From Sphingobacterium sp. UBA7855 (GTDB lineage: Bacteria; Bacteroidota; Bacteroidia; Sphingobacteriales; Sphingobacteriaceae), in the NCBI GenBank assembly GCA_002500745.1, contig DLST01000010.1:533488-597487 (forward strand): DNA of 64,000 nucleotides, read 5' to 3'. A program made the position numbers and the translations under genes. Below are positions 44,092-54,570 of the stretch, one piece after another; the first letter of the stretch is position 1, and every line of letters starts with the position of its first letter. A model generated the notes under the pieces. That model worked only from the letters and a program-made list of their open reading frames with translations, searched no databases and was not told where the DNA came from.

Positions 44092-45429
44092 TTACTTGTT
44101 TGTTGATTTTTTGTTGTGTTTTTCAATCCAGAATTTTTCGATCTCCTCCAAAGGTTTGCCCTTCGTTTCTGGAAGGAATCCAAGTACAACAAGGAATGCG
44201 ATGGCACAGAAAAATGCAAACAACCAAAACGTATAGCGGGCGCCCCAGGAAGCGAGAAGAATGGGTGTTAGCTGTCCCACGATCGCATCAGAAATCCACA
44301 TCACCATAATACTGATACCCATGGCACGAGCCCGGATGGCATTTGGGAAGATTTCGGCTGCGACGACAAATTTTAGTGGGCCAATGGAAAAAGCAAAGAA
44401 AAATAAGAAGGAAAGTATCGCGATAATCAATGCGATATTATTGACTTGACCTTGATTAAAAAGATAACCAGTAACCAGCAAACTCACGGTAGCACCTACA
44501 GTTCCCAAAAGATATAAGGGACGTCTGCCCCAATTATCAACCTTCCAGATTGCGAAGAAAGTAAATAGCACATTGGCGGCTCCAAAGAATAACTGGGCAT
44601 GATAGGAATTGTTTAATGAAATACCTGATTCAAGCAATATGCTCGGACCATAATAAACAATTGCGTTGATTCCACTGAGCTGTGAAAATAAAGGGAGGAA
44701 TAAGCCCAATAAAAAAGCCTTGCGATAAATGGGAGAGAACAGATCACGTAGATTTCCTTTCGAGGAAACATGGCTGACCTCTTGTATATCCGATAATCCT
44801 AATGTGGCACTGATCGCTGCAACTTCAGTGTTTCGTCCATTTTTAGAAAGCCAACGTGGACTCTCAGGAATAAAGTAAACTCCAACGCATAACAACAAAG
44901 CCGGTATTGCACCAACTAAAAACATAGTTCGCCACAGTTCATTTTGCTGTGCGGAACTATATTCAAGAATCAGGTAATTGCTGATATAGGCAAATAGGAT
45001 ACCGAATGTAATAGCGAGCTGGTAACAGGTGACTGATCTTCCTCTAAATTTGCTTGGCGATATTTCCGCAAGATATAAGGGCACAACAATTGAGGCTATT
45101 CCAACACCCAGGCCCCCAATGCTTCTACTCGCAATCAATATGCTGTAAGAAGGACTGAATCCACAGCCAATTGCTGAGAATAAAAAAAGCAGGACCGCAG
45201 TAACAAAGGCGGGTTTTCGGCCGTATTTATCTGTTAATGGTCCTGTGAAAAATACACCAACAATACAGCCTAGCAAGGCTGAACTGACGAACACGCCCTC
45301 TTGAGCAGGAGATAGTCCGAAAAATTGCTTCACCAACGGCAAAGCACCTGCAATTACAGCCATATCGAAACCGAAAAGGAGTCCTCCAAGTGAAACGATA
45401 CATAAAATGATGATAAATCTCTTTGACAT
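44092..45429 (-). CDS. MFS sugar porter (sugar/H+ symporter)
   Basis: 445 aa, twelve membrane helices. Sugar-porter signatures: GGLLFGFDMAVIAGAL in helix 1, DKYGRKPA in loop 2-3, the RGRSVTCYQLAITFGIL block, PESPRWL at the end of the first half, NWGRRPL in loop 8-9 and PETKGKPLEEIE at the C-terminus. It imports monosaccharides by proton symport. It is the first gene of the operon with the isomerase and glycosidase; a canonical promoter and a palindromic operator lie upstream. Confidence 0.95.
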   Translation of the reverse strand: MSKRFIIILCIVSLGGLLFGFDMAVIAGALPLVKQFFGLSPAQEGVFVSSALLGCIVGVFFTGPLTDKYGRKPAFVTAVLLFLFSAIGCGFSPSYSILIASRSIGGLGVGIASIVVPLYLAEISPSKFRGRSVTCYQLAITFGILFAYISNYLILEYSSAQQNELWRTMFLVGAIPALLLCVGVYFIPESPRWLSKNGRNTEVAAISATLGLSDIQEVSHVSSKGNLRDLFSPIYRKAFLLGLFLPLFSQLSGINAIVYYGPSILLESGISLNNSYHAQLFFGAANVLFTFFAIWKVDNWGRRPLYLLGTVGATVSLLVTGYLFNQGQVNNIALIIAILSFLFFFAFSIGPLKFVVAAEIFPNAIRARAMGISIMVMWISDAIVGQLTPILLASWGARYTFWLFAFFCAIAFLVVLGFLPETKGKPLEEIEKFWIEKHNKKSTNK

Positions 45430-45445
45430 CCGCGGTTTATATTAA

Positions 45446-45459
45446 TATGTATATACATA
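45446..45459. promoter_or_regulatory. GntR operator in the transporter/gntR divergent region
   Basis: TATGTATATACATA, perfect palindrome whose core GTATATAC fits the GTnTAnAC pattern of HutC-type GntR operators. It lies directly downstream of the transporter -7 element and 60 bp upstream of the regulator start. Confidence 0.65.
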
Positions 45460-45491
45460 CAAACATATGCCTATTTTTTTAATTATGCAAA
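45460..45491 (-). promoter_or_regulatory. Bacteroidota promoter for the sugar transporter operon
   Basis: On the minus strand TTTG (45488-45491) and TATGTTTG (45460-45467) are 20 bp apart, matching TTTG/TAnnTTTG. The GntR palindrome abuts the -7 side, suiting repression. Confidence 0.7.
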
Positions 45492-45519
45492 AAATCTTAT
45501 TTTAGCACAAGCAATCCAA

Positions 45520-46257
45520 ATGATGAATTTAAAAATAGATCATAAAAGTCCTGTCCCGCTGCATATACAAGCTGAGAATTTGTTACGCGAATTAATTAAG
45601 CAGCCTGAATATATAGAGGGGAAATTATTACCCAATGAAATTGAATTAGCAAAAAGATTGGCAATTTCCCGTTCTACTTTGCGTTTAGCGATCAATAAAC
45701 TGGTATATGAGGAGCTGCTCATTAGAAAGAAGGGGATAGGAACGAAGGTGGCTAGTTCTAAATTCAGTTCAAAATCCAAAAATTGGTTGAGTTTCTCACA
45801 AGAGATGAAAAATCGTGGGATTGAGGTGAAGAATTTTGAACTTCACGTCAGCTGGGTTGTTCCCGATAAAGCTGTTTCGAAGTTTTTTAATGTAGATGAG
45901 GATCAGAAGCTGTTAAAACTAGAACGTCTGAGAGGAAAGAAAGATGACCCATTTGTTTATTTTATCTCTTATTTCCATCCGCGTATAGGTTTAAACGGCG
46001 ATGAAGATTTTAAGCGACCTTTATATGAAATCTTAGAAGCAGATTATCATGTCGTTGCAGATCTTTCTCAGGAAGAGTTGGATGCAATGGCTGCAAATAA
46101 ATTTATAGCGGATAAATTGGAGATTAATATCGGTGATCCTATTTTGTCCCGCAAGCGGTTTGTATTTGACCAATCTGGAAAGCCAATTGAATATAATTTA
46201 GGGTTCTACCGTGCGGAAAGTTTTACCTATACTGTTGAAAGCAGAAGAGATTATTAA
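45520..46257 (+). CDS. GntR-family (HutC subgroup) transcriptional regulator with UTRA domain
   Basis: 245 aa. Residues 8-72 are the winged helix (PLHIQAENLLRELIKQP, NEIELAKRLAISRSTLRLAINKLVYEELLIRKKGIGTKV). Residues 90-240 are the UTRA ligand-binding domain (LLKLERLRGKKDDPFVYFISYFH, GDPILSRKRFVFDQSGKPIEYNLGFYRAESFTY). HutC/UTRA regulators bind sugar phosphates and recognise GTnTAnAC; such sites occur here at 45446 and 47966. Divergent from the transporter operon, so it is the likely local repressor. Confidence 0.93.
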   Translation: MMNLKIDHKSPVPLHIQAENLLRELIKQPEYIEGKLLPNEIELAKRLAISRSTLRLAINKLVYEELLIRKKGIGTKVASSKFSSKSKNWLSFSQEMKNRGIEVKNFELHVSWVVPDKAVSKFFNVDEDQKLLKLERLRGKKDDPFVYFISYFHPRIGLNGDEDFKRPLYEILEADYHVVADLSQEELDAMAANKFIADKLEINIGDPILSRKRFVFDQSGKPIEYNLGFYRAESFTYTVESRRDY

Positions 46258-46260
46258 GTA

Positions 46261-46309
46261 ATTCACTCATCCTATTATCCATTCAAAAAGGACGATAGGA
46301 TGAGTGAAT
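46261..46309. terminator. terminator between convergent gntR and glycosidase genes
   Basis: Perfect 15-bp arms (46261-46275 and 46295-46309) with 19-nt loop, 3 bp after the regulator stop. Confidence 0.75.
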
Positions 46310-46333
46310 AGCTCATTTATTTATTCTTTTCTT

Positions 46334-47665
46334 TTAATGATTCTTTTCTACGGTAGTTTCTGCCCAGCTTTCTAGGAGCGCTATTGCTTTACTGAGCACT
46401 CCTGCTGAACCTTTGAATTTCCCTGATCCGCTAGGGACATTATTTTGACCATACCATTCGTAAAATCCTTTGTTTTTCACAACGCGATCGATCATCGGTT
46501 GAAGTTCTGCGTAGGCTTCTTGATAAAAGCCGTTTAAAACAAGTTGCTGGATCATCCGTCCGCCAAACCAAGTCCAGTCACCACCATTTTGGTATTGGTA
46601 AGGCTGAGCCATTCCTCCGATGAAAAATCCAACCGGATAGGTCGGGTATAAGGTCAATCCAATACTCGGCATGCCCGATAACCTGACGTTTTCCAGCATT
46701 TGCGTATTGACTGTTTTTATTTCTGAAGCGGAAAGTAACCCGGCTTCTATCGCGATGGCGGTACCTCCATGATAATGAATCGTATTTTCATCAAATCCTT
46801 TTGGGATAGGGGATGTTTTAGGATAGAGATGAGGGATGAATTTTTGTTTTTTCTTATCCCATAGATGACGTCTGCTGTTTGTTTCGAGACTCTTTTTTAA
46901 TCCCTTCCATTCTGTCACCTTCGGAGCGTTGGGCTGAATATCAATCAATGTCTGCAATGCAATAATAAACATCGCATTGTCATAAATATCGATCGCCTCA
47001 TTGGAGAGCTCATTCCAGTCACAACCAAAGCTATCGTTGGGTTGTACATCTCCCCAATCTGCGGTCATCGCACCCCAAAGCAATTGATACTTGTGGTTGA
47101 ACCGTTCTCTTTTCAAATAATCCAATAGGAGTTGTATTCGATCTTTGACGGAAATTCCACCGATAGACTCCTCCAGGATACTGTAATCCTTTGTTTTCCG
47201 GATATATTTACCAAGCAGTTGGATAAGTGAGGTTTCCTGGTCTGTTTCTACTGTATTTTTAAATCCAACATGGCCGGGCGCATTTTCTGAATAATAAGGT
47301 GTATCATCGTGCCAGGTAAAATCCTTTTTAAGGACATAGCCGTCTACCATTTCACCATTGGGCTGTTGCATCTGAAAGAATACTAAAATGGCCCCTCTAA
47401 TGTCCGCTTGGGACCGCTCTTCCAAGGCGGTTTCAATAAATGTATTGAGGTCCCTGGCCCAAATCTGTGAGTAGCCACTTCCCGCATTGAAACCTTCTTT
47501 GATGACCTCTCGGGCAAGGCTGTCGACATATTTTAAGTTTTGATCCGCTAGAATGCTTTTTGCCAACTTAAGTTGAGTTATACTGTCGGGTTTTATTTGT
47601 TGTGCTGATAGTTGGGTTCCGAGTAACAGAAGTATTAGACTAAAAAATGGGGTGTTTTTTTTCAT
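46334..47665 (-). CDS. six-hairpin glycosidase-like secreted protein, paralog of 40952-42253
   Basis: 443 aa from ATG 47665 (MKKNTPFFSLILLLLGTQLSAQ, a type I signal peptide); the frame runs 11 codons further upstream. It matches the protein at 40952-42253 block by block: GYSQIWARDLNTFI, NTVETDQETSLIQLLGKYI, LLWGAMTADWGDVQP, YHGGTAIAIEAGLL, QNGGDWTWFGGRMIQQLV, GSGKFKGSAGVL. Unlike its paralog it lacks a lipobox Cys, so it is likely soluble periplasmic or secreted. Enzyme family and substrate are uncertain. Confidence 0.75.
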   Translation of the reverse strand: MKKNTPFFSLILLLLGTQLSAQQIKPDSITQLKLAKSILADQNLKYVDSLAREVIKEGFNAGSGYSQIWARDLNTFIETALEERSQADIRGAILVFFQMQQPNGEMVDGYVLKKDFTWHDDTPYYSENAPGHVGFKNTVETDQETSLIQLLGKYIRKTKDYSILEESIGGISVKDRIQLLLDYLKRERFNHKYQLLWGAMTADWGDVQPNDSFGCDWNELSNEAIDIYDNAMFIIALQTLIDIQPNAPKVTEWKGLKKSLETNSRRHLWDKKKQKFIPHLYPKTSPIPKGFDENTIHYHGGTAIAIEAGLLSASEIKTVNTQMLENVRLSGMPSIGLTLYPTYPVGFFIGGMAQPYQYQNGGDWTWFGGRMIQQLVLNGFYQEAYAELQPMIDRVVKNKGFYEWYGQNNVPSGSGKFKGSAGVLSKAIALLESWAETTVEKNH

Positions 47666-47822
47666 TGTGGTTTTATTGTAATTAATTAGGCTTGACAAGT
47701 GTATCTGTCAATAATTTGTATCTATTTCAGGGTTAATTTTCATCTACTTCAGGGGTTTGATCGAAGATCAGCCGTCTGATGCGTATTTTTTTTGAATTTA
47801 TTTACTGGTTATATTTTAGTAT

Positions 47823-47830
47823 GTATGTAC
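47823..47830. promoter_or_regulatory. weak GntR-like half site
   Basis: GTATGTAC differs from GTnTAnAC at one position; it lies 158 bp upstream of the glycosidase start codon on the minus strand, in the 354-bp gap before the GH92 gene. Confidence 0.3.
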
Positions 47831-47965
47831 AATAAAAGTTATGGAAAAATGTCAGTATTTAAGCTTTAATAACGTTTTATTTGGTTAGTATTTAAAATTT
47901 TACAAATTTAAGCATTATGGTGAGGCCTTTCCCGTAGTTAAATCGTGTAAGAAAATTGAGTTCAT

Positions 47966-47997
47966 GTTTATACATACTATATTTTTTTGTAAGTTTG
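47966..47997 (+). promoter_or_regulatory. GH92 promoter with overlapping GntR-type site
   Basis: TAAGTTTG (47990-47997) fits TAnnTTTG; TTTA (47967-47970) stands 19 bp upstream at the -33 position. GTTTATAC (47966-47973), a match to GTnTAnAC, covers that -33 element. Confidence 0.55.
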
Positions 47998-48019
47998 CTG
48001 TAGAACCTAATTGAAAACA

Positions 48020-50350
48020 ATGGTAAAGCATATCATTTATTATTTTTGTAGTTTATTTGTTAGTACGACGGCTGTTTTTGCACAGCAGAAAACAGATTTA
48101 ACCGTTTTTGTAAAACCTAATATTGGATCCGTTCATAGCCGGTATTTCTTTTATACACCAGCAGCAGTACCTTTTGGAATGGCTAAGCTAGCGCCGAGCA
48201 CAAATGGAAGCTATGGGAACAAGTCAGGCTGGGAAGCTGTGGGGTACGATGATAGGCATGGGTCAATAGAAGGATTCGCTAATTTTCACGAATTCCAGGT
48301 AGGCGGAGTGGTATTTGCACCGTCCGTTGGAAAATTGAAGACAACTCCTGGTCAACTTGATCGTCCACAAAGCGGCTATCGTTCTGCTTTCGATAAGAAA
48401 GATGAGTTTGCTACTTCTGGCTATTACCGCGTCAAGTTAAAAGATTATAATATACTTGCGGAGCTCACTGCAACCAAGCGCGTCGGTTTTCATCGGTATA
48501 CTTTCCCAAAAACTGAAGAAGCCAACCTTATTTTCGATATTGGCCATGTTATGGGGGAAAGTGGCCCGGTCGTTGATGCTGAAGTGAATTATGACAAACA
48601 GCACGTCTGGGGATATGTGGTTACCAATCCTGTATACGTACAAAAATATCAGCAGGGTGCTCATGTTAAGATGTTTTTCTTCGCGGAGATAAACAAACAG
48701 CCTAAATCTTATGGAACATTTAGCGATTCCACGACTTTCGATCAACATAGCCGTATAAAAGGAAAGGGGGCCGGCGTGTTCCTGAAATTTGATACCCAAG
48801 TAGGGGAATCTATCGAAGTCAAAACCGGCTTGTCTTATACATCTGTGGAAAATGCACAACTGAATTTGCTTAAAGAGGCAAAGGATATGTCGTTTGATAC
48901 TGCAAAGAGAAATGCCTTGCAAACCTGGAATAGTGAACTGGGAAGAATTTTGGTGGAAGGGGGGAAAGTGGACGACCGCATTAAATTTTATACTGGATTG
49001 TATCATGCTTTACTTGGTCGTGGGCTTGCAAGCGACGTCAATGGTGCGTATCCCAAAAATGACGGCTCGGTAGGGCAGATTGCTCTAAATAAACAGGGGC
49101 AACCTATTCATCATCATTATAATACCGATGCGATCTGGGGCGCATTTTGGAATTTGACACAGTTATGGTCCATTGCTTATCCGGACTATTACAACGACTG
49201 GATTCAGAGTCAATTGTTGGTCTATCGCGATGCCGGTTGGCTAGGAGACGGTATTGCCAACAGTAAATACGTTTCGGGTGTAGGGACTAATTTTACAGGT
49301 TTGGCAATTGCAGCGGCGTATAATGTGGGTATTCGTGACTATGATGTGAATCTTGCCTATGCTGCGGTGCGCAAAAATGAATTGGAAGGGAAAGACCGTC
49401 TGCCTGGAGCGGGGAAGTTAGATGTGTGCGTTTTTGTCCGTAAAGGTTATTCTCCGTATATAAAAGATGATAATGGCAGTCCCGAATTAATGACCAATGG
49501 ATCTCCTTTTGGTGCTTCGCATACCTTGGAATATGCTTTTTCTGCCGGTGCAGCCGCACAATTTGCAAAATCATTGGGGCACCAAAAAGACTACATTAAA
49601 TTTCAGGGATTATCCGATGGATGGCGTAATCTGTACGATACCGCAACGAAGTTTATGCGACCAAGGGATAGTACTGGGCGATTTATTTCAAACTTTAACC
49701 CTTATGAACCATGGCGTGGATTTCAGGAGGGAAATGCTTGGCAGTATACCTTCTATGTTCCGCATGTCCCACAGGAATTGGTTAAACTGGTTGGAAAGGA
49801 TCTGTTTAATCAGCGGTTGGATAGTATTTTTACGGTGTCGCAGAAGAATGTGTTTGGAGGTGGTACACAAATTGACGCTTTCGCAGGGATTGAAAGTCTT
49901 TATAATCATGGTAATCAACCGAACCTGCATATCTCTTGGCTGTTCTATTTTTCTGGTAGACCTGATTTAAGTCAGAAATGGGTACGGGCAATTTGCAATG
50001 AGTTTTATGGTAATGATGCAATACACGGTTATGGCTACGGACAAGACGAAGACCAAGGACAGCTTGGCGCATGGTATGTCTTGTCGAGTATCGGCCTATT
50101 CGACGTACGAAGTCTCACCACCGAGAAGCCCGCGCTTCAGATTGGCGCGCCACTTTTTGATCGGGTAACGATACAATTGCCGGAGAAATTAAGAAAAAAT
50201 AAATTTATCATTCAGGTGAAGAAGGAGCAGGCCAATAGTTATATTATTGATCAGGTTCGGTTGAATAACCGCCTGTGGAAAGGTTGGCAGCTGCCTTTTG
50301 AACGTCTGGTAGAAGGCGGGATTTTAGACCTCAAGTTGAAAGGCAACTAA
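48020..50350 (+). CDS. GH92-family alpha-mannosidase-like glycosidase
   Basis: 776 aa from ATG 48020 (MVKHIIYYFCSLFVSTTAVFAQ, signal peptide); a TTG three codons earlier is possible. GH92 blocks: FFYTPAAVPFGMAKLAPSTNG, GYDDRHGSIEGFANFHEFQVGGV, HHYNTDAIWGAFWNLTQLWS, EGNAWQYTFYVPHVPQEL and GYGYGQDEDQGQLGAWYVLSSIGLF, the last carrying the acidic residues. GH92 enzymes are calcium-dependent exo-acting alpha-mannosidases in the periplasm or outside. The GntR-type site at its promoter ties it to the sugar operon; the next gene is convergent. Confidence 0.92.
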   Translation: MVKHIIYYFCSLFVSTTAVFAQQKTDLTVFVKPNIGSVHSRYFFYTPAAVPFGMAKLAPSTNGSYGNKSGWEAVGYDDRHGSIEGFANFHEFQVGGVVFAPSVGKLKTTPGQLDRPQSGYRSAFDKKDEFATSGYYRVKLKDYNILAELTATKRVGFHRYTFPKTEEANLIFDIGHVMGESGPVVDAEVNYDKQHVWGYVVTNPVYVQKYQQGAHVKMFFFAEINKQPKSYGTFSDSTTFDQHSRIKGKGAGVFLKFDTQVGESIEVKTGLSYTSVENAQLNLLKEAKDMSFDTAKRNALQTWNSELGRILVEGGKVDDRIKFYTGLYHALLGRGLASDVNGAYPKNDGSVGQIALNKQGQPIHHHYNTDAIWGAFWNLTQLWSIAYPDYYNDWIQSQLLVYRDAGWLGDGIANSKYVSGVGTNFTGLAIAAAYNVGIRDYDVNLAYAAVRKNELEGKDRLPGAGKLDVCVFVRKGYSPYIKDDNGSPELMTNGSPFGASHTLEYAFSAGAAAQFAKSLGHQKDYIKFQGLSDGWRNLYDTATKFMRPRDSTGRFISNFNPYEPWRGFQEGNAWQYTFYVPHVPQELVKLVGKDLFNQRLDSIFTVSQKNVFGGGTQIDAFAGIESLYNHGNQPNLHISWLFYFSGRPDLSQKWVRAICNEFYGNDAIHGYGYGQDEDQGQLGAWYVLSSIGLFDVRSLTTEKPALQIGAPLFDRVTIQLPEKLRKNKFIIQVKKEQANSYIIDQVRLNNRLWKGWQLPFERLVEGGILDLKLKGN

Positions 50351-50364
50351 ATTTAAGCAATAAA

Positions 50365-50390
50365 AAAATAGCCCCATTCGGGGCTATTTT
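50365..50390. terminator. bidirectional terminator between GH92 and hom genes
   Basis: AAAATAGCCCC (50365-50375), loop ATTC, GGGGCTATTTT (50380-50390); A and T runs on both sides. Confidence 0.9.
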
Positions 50391-50414
50391 CAAGGTAGGT
50401 TGGTTGTTGATTGC

Positions 50415-51596
50415 CTACGCGATTTCAGCAATAAAATTGCCTTCTTGATCCAAATCGGCTTTGTGAGCTGCGATTTGTTGAAGATTAATATGCCCTATGA
50501 CATATTTGAAATCTGGTGCGTAATATCGTTCTGTGATTTCACTGAAATTTAACTTTTCAATCAGTGCATCATCGGTGTATCTCAAATAAACCTTAATTAA
50601 ATAATCTTGGCTATAATTTAATGTGCTGGATTCTAAATGTTTTTTGTATTCATAGCGGTATCCATAGCGAAGGGCAGCGATATCCGATAGCACAGCAGAG
50701 CCCGTCGGGTGGCCACCGGCTCCTTTTCCATAGAAAAATTGTTCGTCTGCAAAGGCTGCTTTTACCAATACACCATTGTTCTCATTTTCTACATTATAAA
50801 GCATGCTGTCTTTGCCTACTAGGCGTGGTAATACGTAAAGTACAACTTTGTTTCCGTCGATCTCTTTCGCTGTTGGTATCAATTTGATCTTGAGGTTCTT
50901 TTCTTTAGCAAAACGAATATCTTGCTGTCCCAATTTGTCTATACCAATATTAAAGACATCGTTTGGTTTGACATAGATCCCGTACGCATGGGAAGCAACA
51001 ATACATACTTTAAATTTTGGGTCAAATCCGCCTACATCAAGGGTTGGATCTGTCTCTGCAAAACCAAGTTCTTGCGCTTTCTTTAAAGCATCTGTATATT
51101 GCTGGTTTTCGTTGAAAACTTTAGATAGGATATAGTTGGAAGATCCATTAAAAATGCCACTAACAGAGTGGAGCAATTCATTATCATAATACTCTTCTAA
51201 ATTCCGGATAATAGGAATACTTCCACAAACAGCACCTTCATACAATAAGCTTGTACCATATTCATGCTGGATATCAACTAGCTCTTCCAAATGGCTCGCA
51301 ATCATTTTTTTATTGGCAGAAACCACATTTTTTCCCGATTTCAGTGCGCGAACAGTTAGTTGGTATGCTGCTTCGGCATCATCAATCAGTTCGACAACAG
51401 TGTTAATCTCTGGATCACCTAAAATTGCCTCCGCATCAGTAGAAAACAACTCCGCTGGTAGGGAGCGTTTTTTATCGCCGTTTTTAATGACAAATTTCTT
51501 GATCTCCAGATTAAGATTTTTGGTTTTGATAATATCATAAAGACCTTGGCCTACAACACCAAATCCAAACATCCCTATTGTTAATTTATTGCTCAT
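50415..51596 (-). CDS. hom: homoserine dehydrogenase
   Basis: 393 aa. N-terminal NAD(P)-binding motif MFGFGVVGQGLYDII (residues 9-23), VVSANKKMIA (Lys), and the signature GIFNGSSNYILSKVF plus KKAQELGFAETDPTLDVGGFD. The C-terminal ~80 residues are shorter than a full ACT module. It reduces aspartate semialdehyde to homoserine, feeding methionine and threonine. Here it is the third gene of the SAM-riboswitch operon, 38 bp after metX, which suggests a methionine-dedicated copy. Confidence 0.95.
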   Translation of the reverse strand: MSNKLTIGMFGFGVVGQGLYDIIKTKNLNLEIKKFVIKNGDKKRSLPAELFSTDAEAILGDPEINTVVELIDDAEAAYQLTVRALKSGKNVVSANKKMIASHLEELVDIQHEYGTSLLYEGAVCGSIPIIRNLEEYYDNELLHSVSGIFNGSSNYILSKVFNENQQYTDALKKAQELGFAETDPTLDVGGFDPKFKVCIVASHAYGIYVKPNDVFNIGIDKLGQQDIRFAKEKNLKIKLIPTAKEIDGNKVVLYVLPRLVGKDSMLYNVENENNGVLVKAAFADEQFFYGKGAGGHPTGSAVLSDIAALRYGYRYEYKKHLESSTLNYSQDYLIKVYLRYTDDALIEKLNFSEITERYYAPDFKYVIGHINLQQIAAHKADLDQEGNFIAEIA

Positions 51597-51634
51597 ATCT
51601 CTTCTTATATTCTCTTATTATTTTGTTCAATCTC

Positions 51635-52678
51635 TTATACTAATTCAGCAGCATACACTTTGTGCTCGCTCAGAAAGAGGCTAATAGTTTCTGTTAGTTT
51701 TGCTGTTTCGATCAAAAAGCCATCATGACCATAGGTTGATTCAATCTCTTCGTAACGAGCATTGGGAATATGCTGTGCTATGAATTGTTGCTCTTGTGGA
51801 GGAAACAATAAATCTGTATTGACACTCAATACCAATGTTGGACAGCTAATGTTTGATAGTGCAGATTCAATAGACAATCTGCCGCGCCCCAAATTGTGGC
51901 TATCCATTGCTTTCGTCAGGAAATAATAGCTGTAAGCATTGTAGCGGCTTACTAATTTTTCCCCCTGATAATTTTGATAAGATGACGCTTTGTAGTCGCC
52001 GAGCTTATTCTGATCATTTTCGCTCTGTGTATTACTATAGGTTGTATAATTACGGTACGATAGCAATGCCATTGAACGTGCCACCTTTAGTCCCTTAGCT
52101 CCGCCATCAGGATGGTTGGCGTAAAAGGTACGGTCGGTTGTAATGGCAAGACGTTGGCTCTCATTGAATGCAATACCCCATGGTGAATGAACAGCATTTG
52201 TGCCAACGACGATTAAATGATCGATTGAGATCGTGTTGGAAGCCGCCCATTCCAATGCTTGCTGCCCCCCTAATGAGCCCCCGATAAGAACGTTAATACA
52301 CTTAATGTCCAAATGGTCAGCAAGAAACTGGTGTGCACTGGCCAAATCCCTTACTGTAAATTCAGGAAAAGATAGGTAGTAAGGCTGTCCAGTGGCTGGG
52401 TTAATAGACAATGGGTTGCTACTATTATAGGCCGACCCAATAACGTTGGCGCAGATGATATAATAGTCGTTCGGATCAAATAAATCATCGGTTCCAAAAA
52501 GGCCCGGCCACCAATCCAAGACATTTGCATTGGCCGTTAGGGCATGACATACCCAGATCACATTGCTGCGATCTGGATTAAGTTGGCCAAACGTCTCATA
52601 ACTGATTTGTAAATCAGTAAGCTCTCGTCCATTTTCAAAAACAAAAGGCTCTGGGTGCAGATAAATATGCTTACTCAT
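51635..52678 (-). CDS. metX: homoserine O-acetyltransferase
   Basis: 347 aa, alpha/beta-hydrolase fold. VWVCHALTANANVLDWWPGLFG, nucleophile elbow VLIGGSLGGQQALEWA (Ser near residue 140), Asp in LVLSVNTDLLFPPQEQ and His in STYGHDGFLIE. It acetylates homoserine from acetyl-CoA. It sits 32 bp after metY and 38 bp before hom in the methionine operon. Confidence 0.95.
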   Translation of the reverse strand: MSKHIYLHPEPFVFENGRELTDLQISYETFGQLNPDRSNVIWVCHALTANANVLDWWPGLFGTDDLFDPNDYYIICANVIGSAYNSSNPLSINPATGQPYYLSFPEFTVRDLASAHQFLADHLDIKCINVLIGGSLGGQQALEWAASNTISIDHLIVVGTNAVHSPWGIAFNESQRLAITTDRTFYANHPDGGAKGLKVARSMALLSYRNYTTYSNTQSENDQNKLGDYKASSYQNYQGEKLVSRYNAYSYYFLTKAMDSHNLGRGRLSIESALSNISCPTLVLSVNTDLLFPPQEQQFIAQHIPNARYEEIESTYGHDGFLIETAKLTETISLFLSEHKVYAAELV

Positions 52679-52710
52679 TTTACGTTTAAATTTTATAGCC
52701 GAAAGTCTAA

Positions 52711-54027
<1,317 letters not shown>

Positions 54028-54278
54028 TTAGATTTTAAGGTTTCAAAAAAAGAATTTGTAAAGATAAAAGAGAAGCATACACACCTACTTGGAAGGTCTG
54101 TCAATCGTTATCCAAGAAAAAGGAAATGATTTTTAACAAGCAGTGAAGTGTGTATGCATACGCATTCGCATCGATACTTTTTTACGATGTAGTACACTTT
54201 TGCTGTTCGCAAGGTTCAGTTCTATTGAACCTGAATTTTTAATGGATTTCAGTAATTTAATAAGCATTGTCTTATATC

Positions 54279-54389
54279 ATTTATATGCTCCAAAACGATA
54301 TTATTTTGGACAGGAATTGGCACCTTTTCAAGCAAATTGAAGGTTGCCAGTGGGTCATTGAGCCAGTCTCTCGCCACTTCTTTATAAAT
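54279..54389 (-). promoter_or_regulatory. SAM-I (S-box) riboswitch upstream of metY
   Basis: On the minus strand: P1 arm ATTTATA (54389-54383), GTGGCGAGAGACTGGC, CCACTGGCAACC, GGTGCCAATTCCTG, hairpin TCCAAAA/TTTTGGA as P4, and the closing P1 arm TATAAAT (54285-54279). Order and conserved bases are those of the S-box aptamer. It binds S-adenosylmethionine and shuts down the operon. The expression platform in 54022-54278 is not obvious; no clear terminator with a T-run is visible. Confidence 0.92.
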
Positions 54390-54444
54390 CAAGACCTACT
54401 GATTAAGGAAGGTGTTGATTAGAAATCTTCTTTCGAAGACGACA

Positions 54445-54475
54445 CAAATATAAACTTCTTTTTTATCAATGCAAA
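54445..54475 (-). promoter_or_regulatory. promoter of the metY-metX-hom operon
   Basis: On the minus strand TTTG (54475-54472), exactly 19 bp, then TATATTTG (54452-54445): a full match to the Bacteroidota consensus. It puts the start of transcription just ahead of the riboswitch. Confidence 0.8.
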
Positions 54476-54570
54476 AGAAATACGTTTTTTTTAGTTAAAA
54501 GAGAACTGCCTCCCTAGCTGTAATCGCATATTCGTTATCCAATAGCGATACATAAATGCATCGTTTGGCC

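Noticed and set aside
48437..49006. 189-codon minus-strand frame within the GH92 gene
   Set aside because: Composition is that of a shadow frame; GH92 motifs are continuous on the plus strand.
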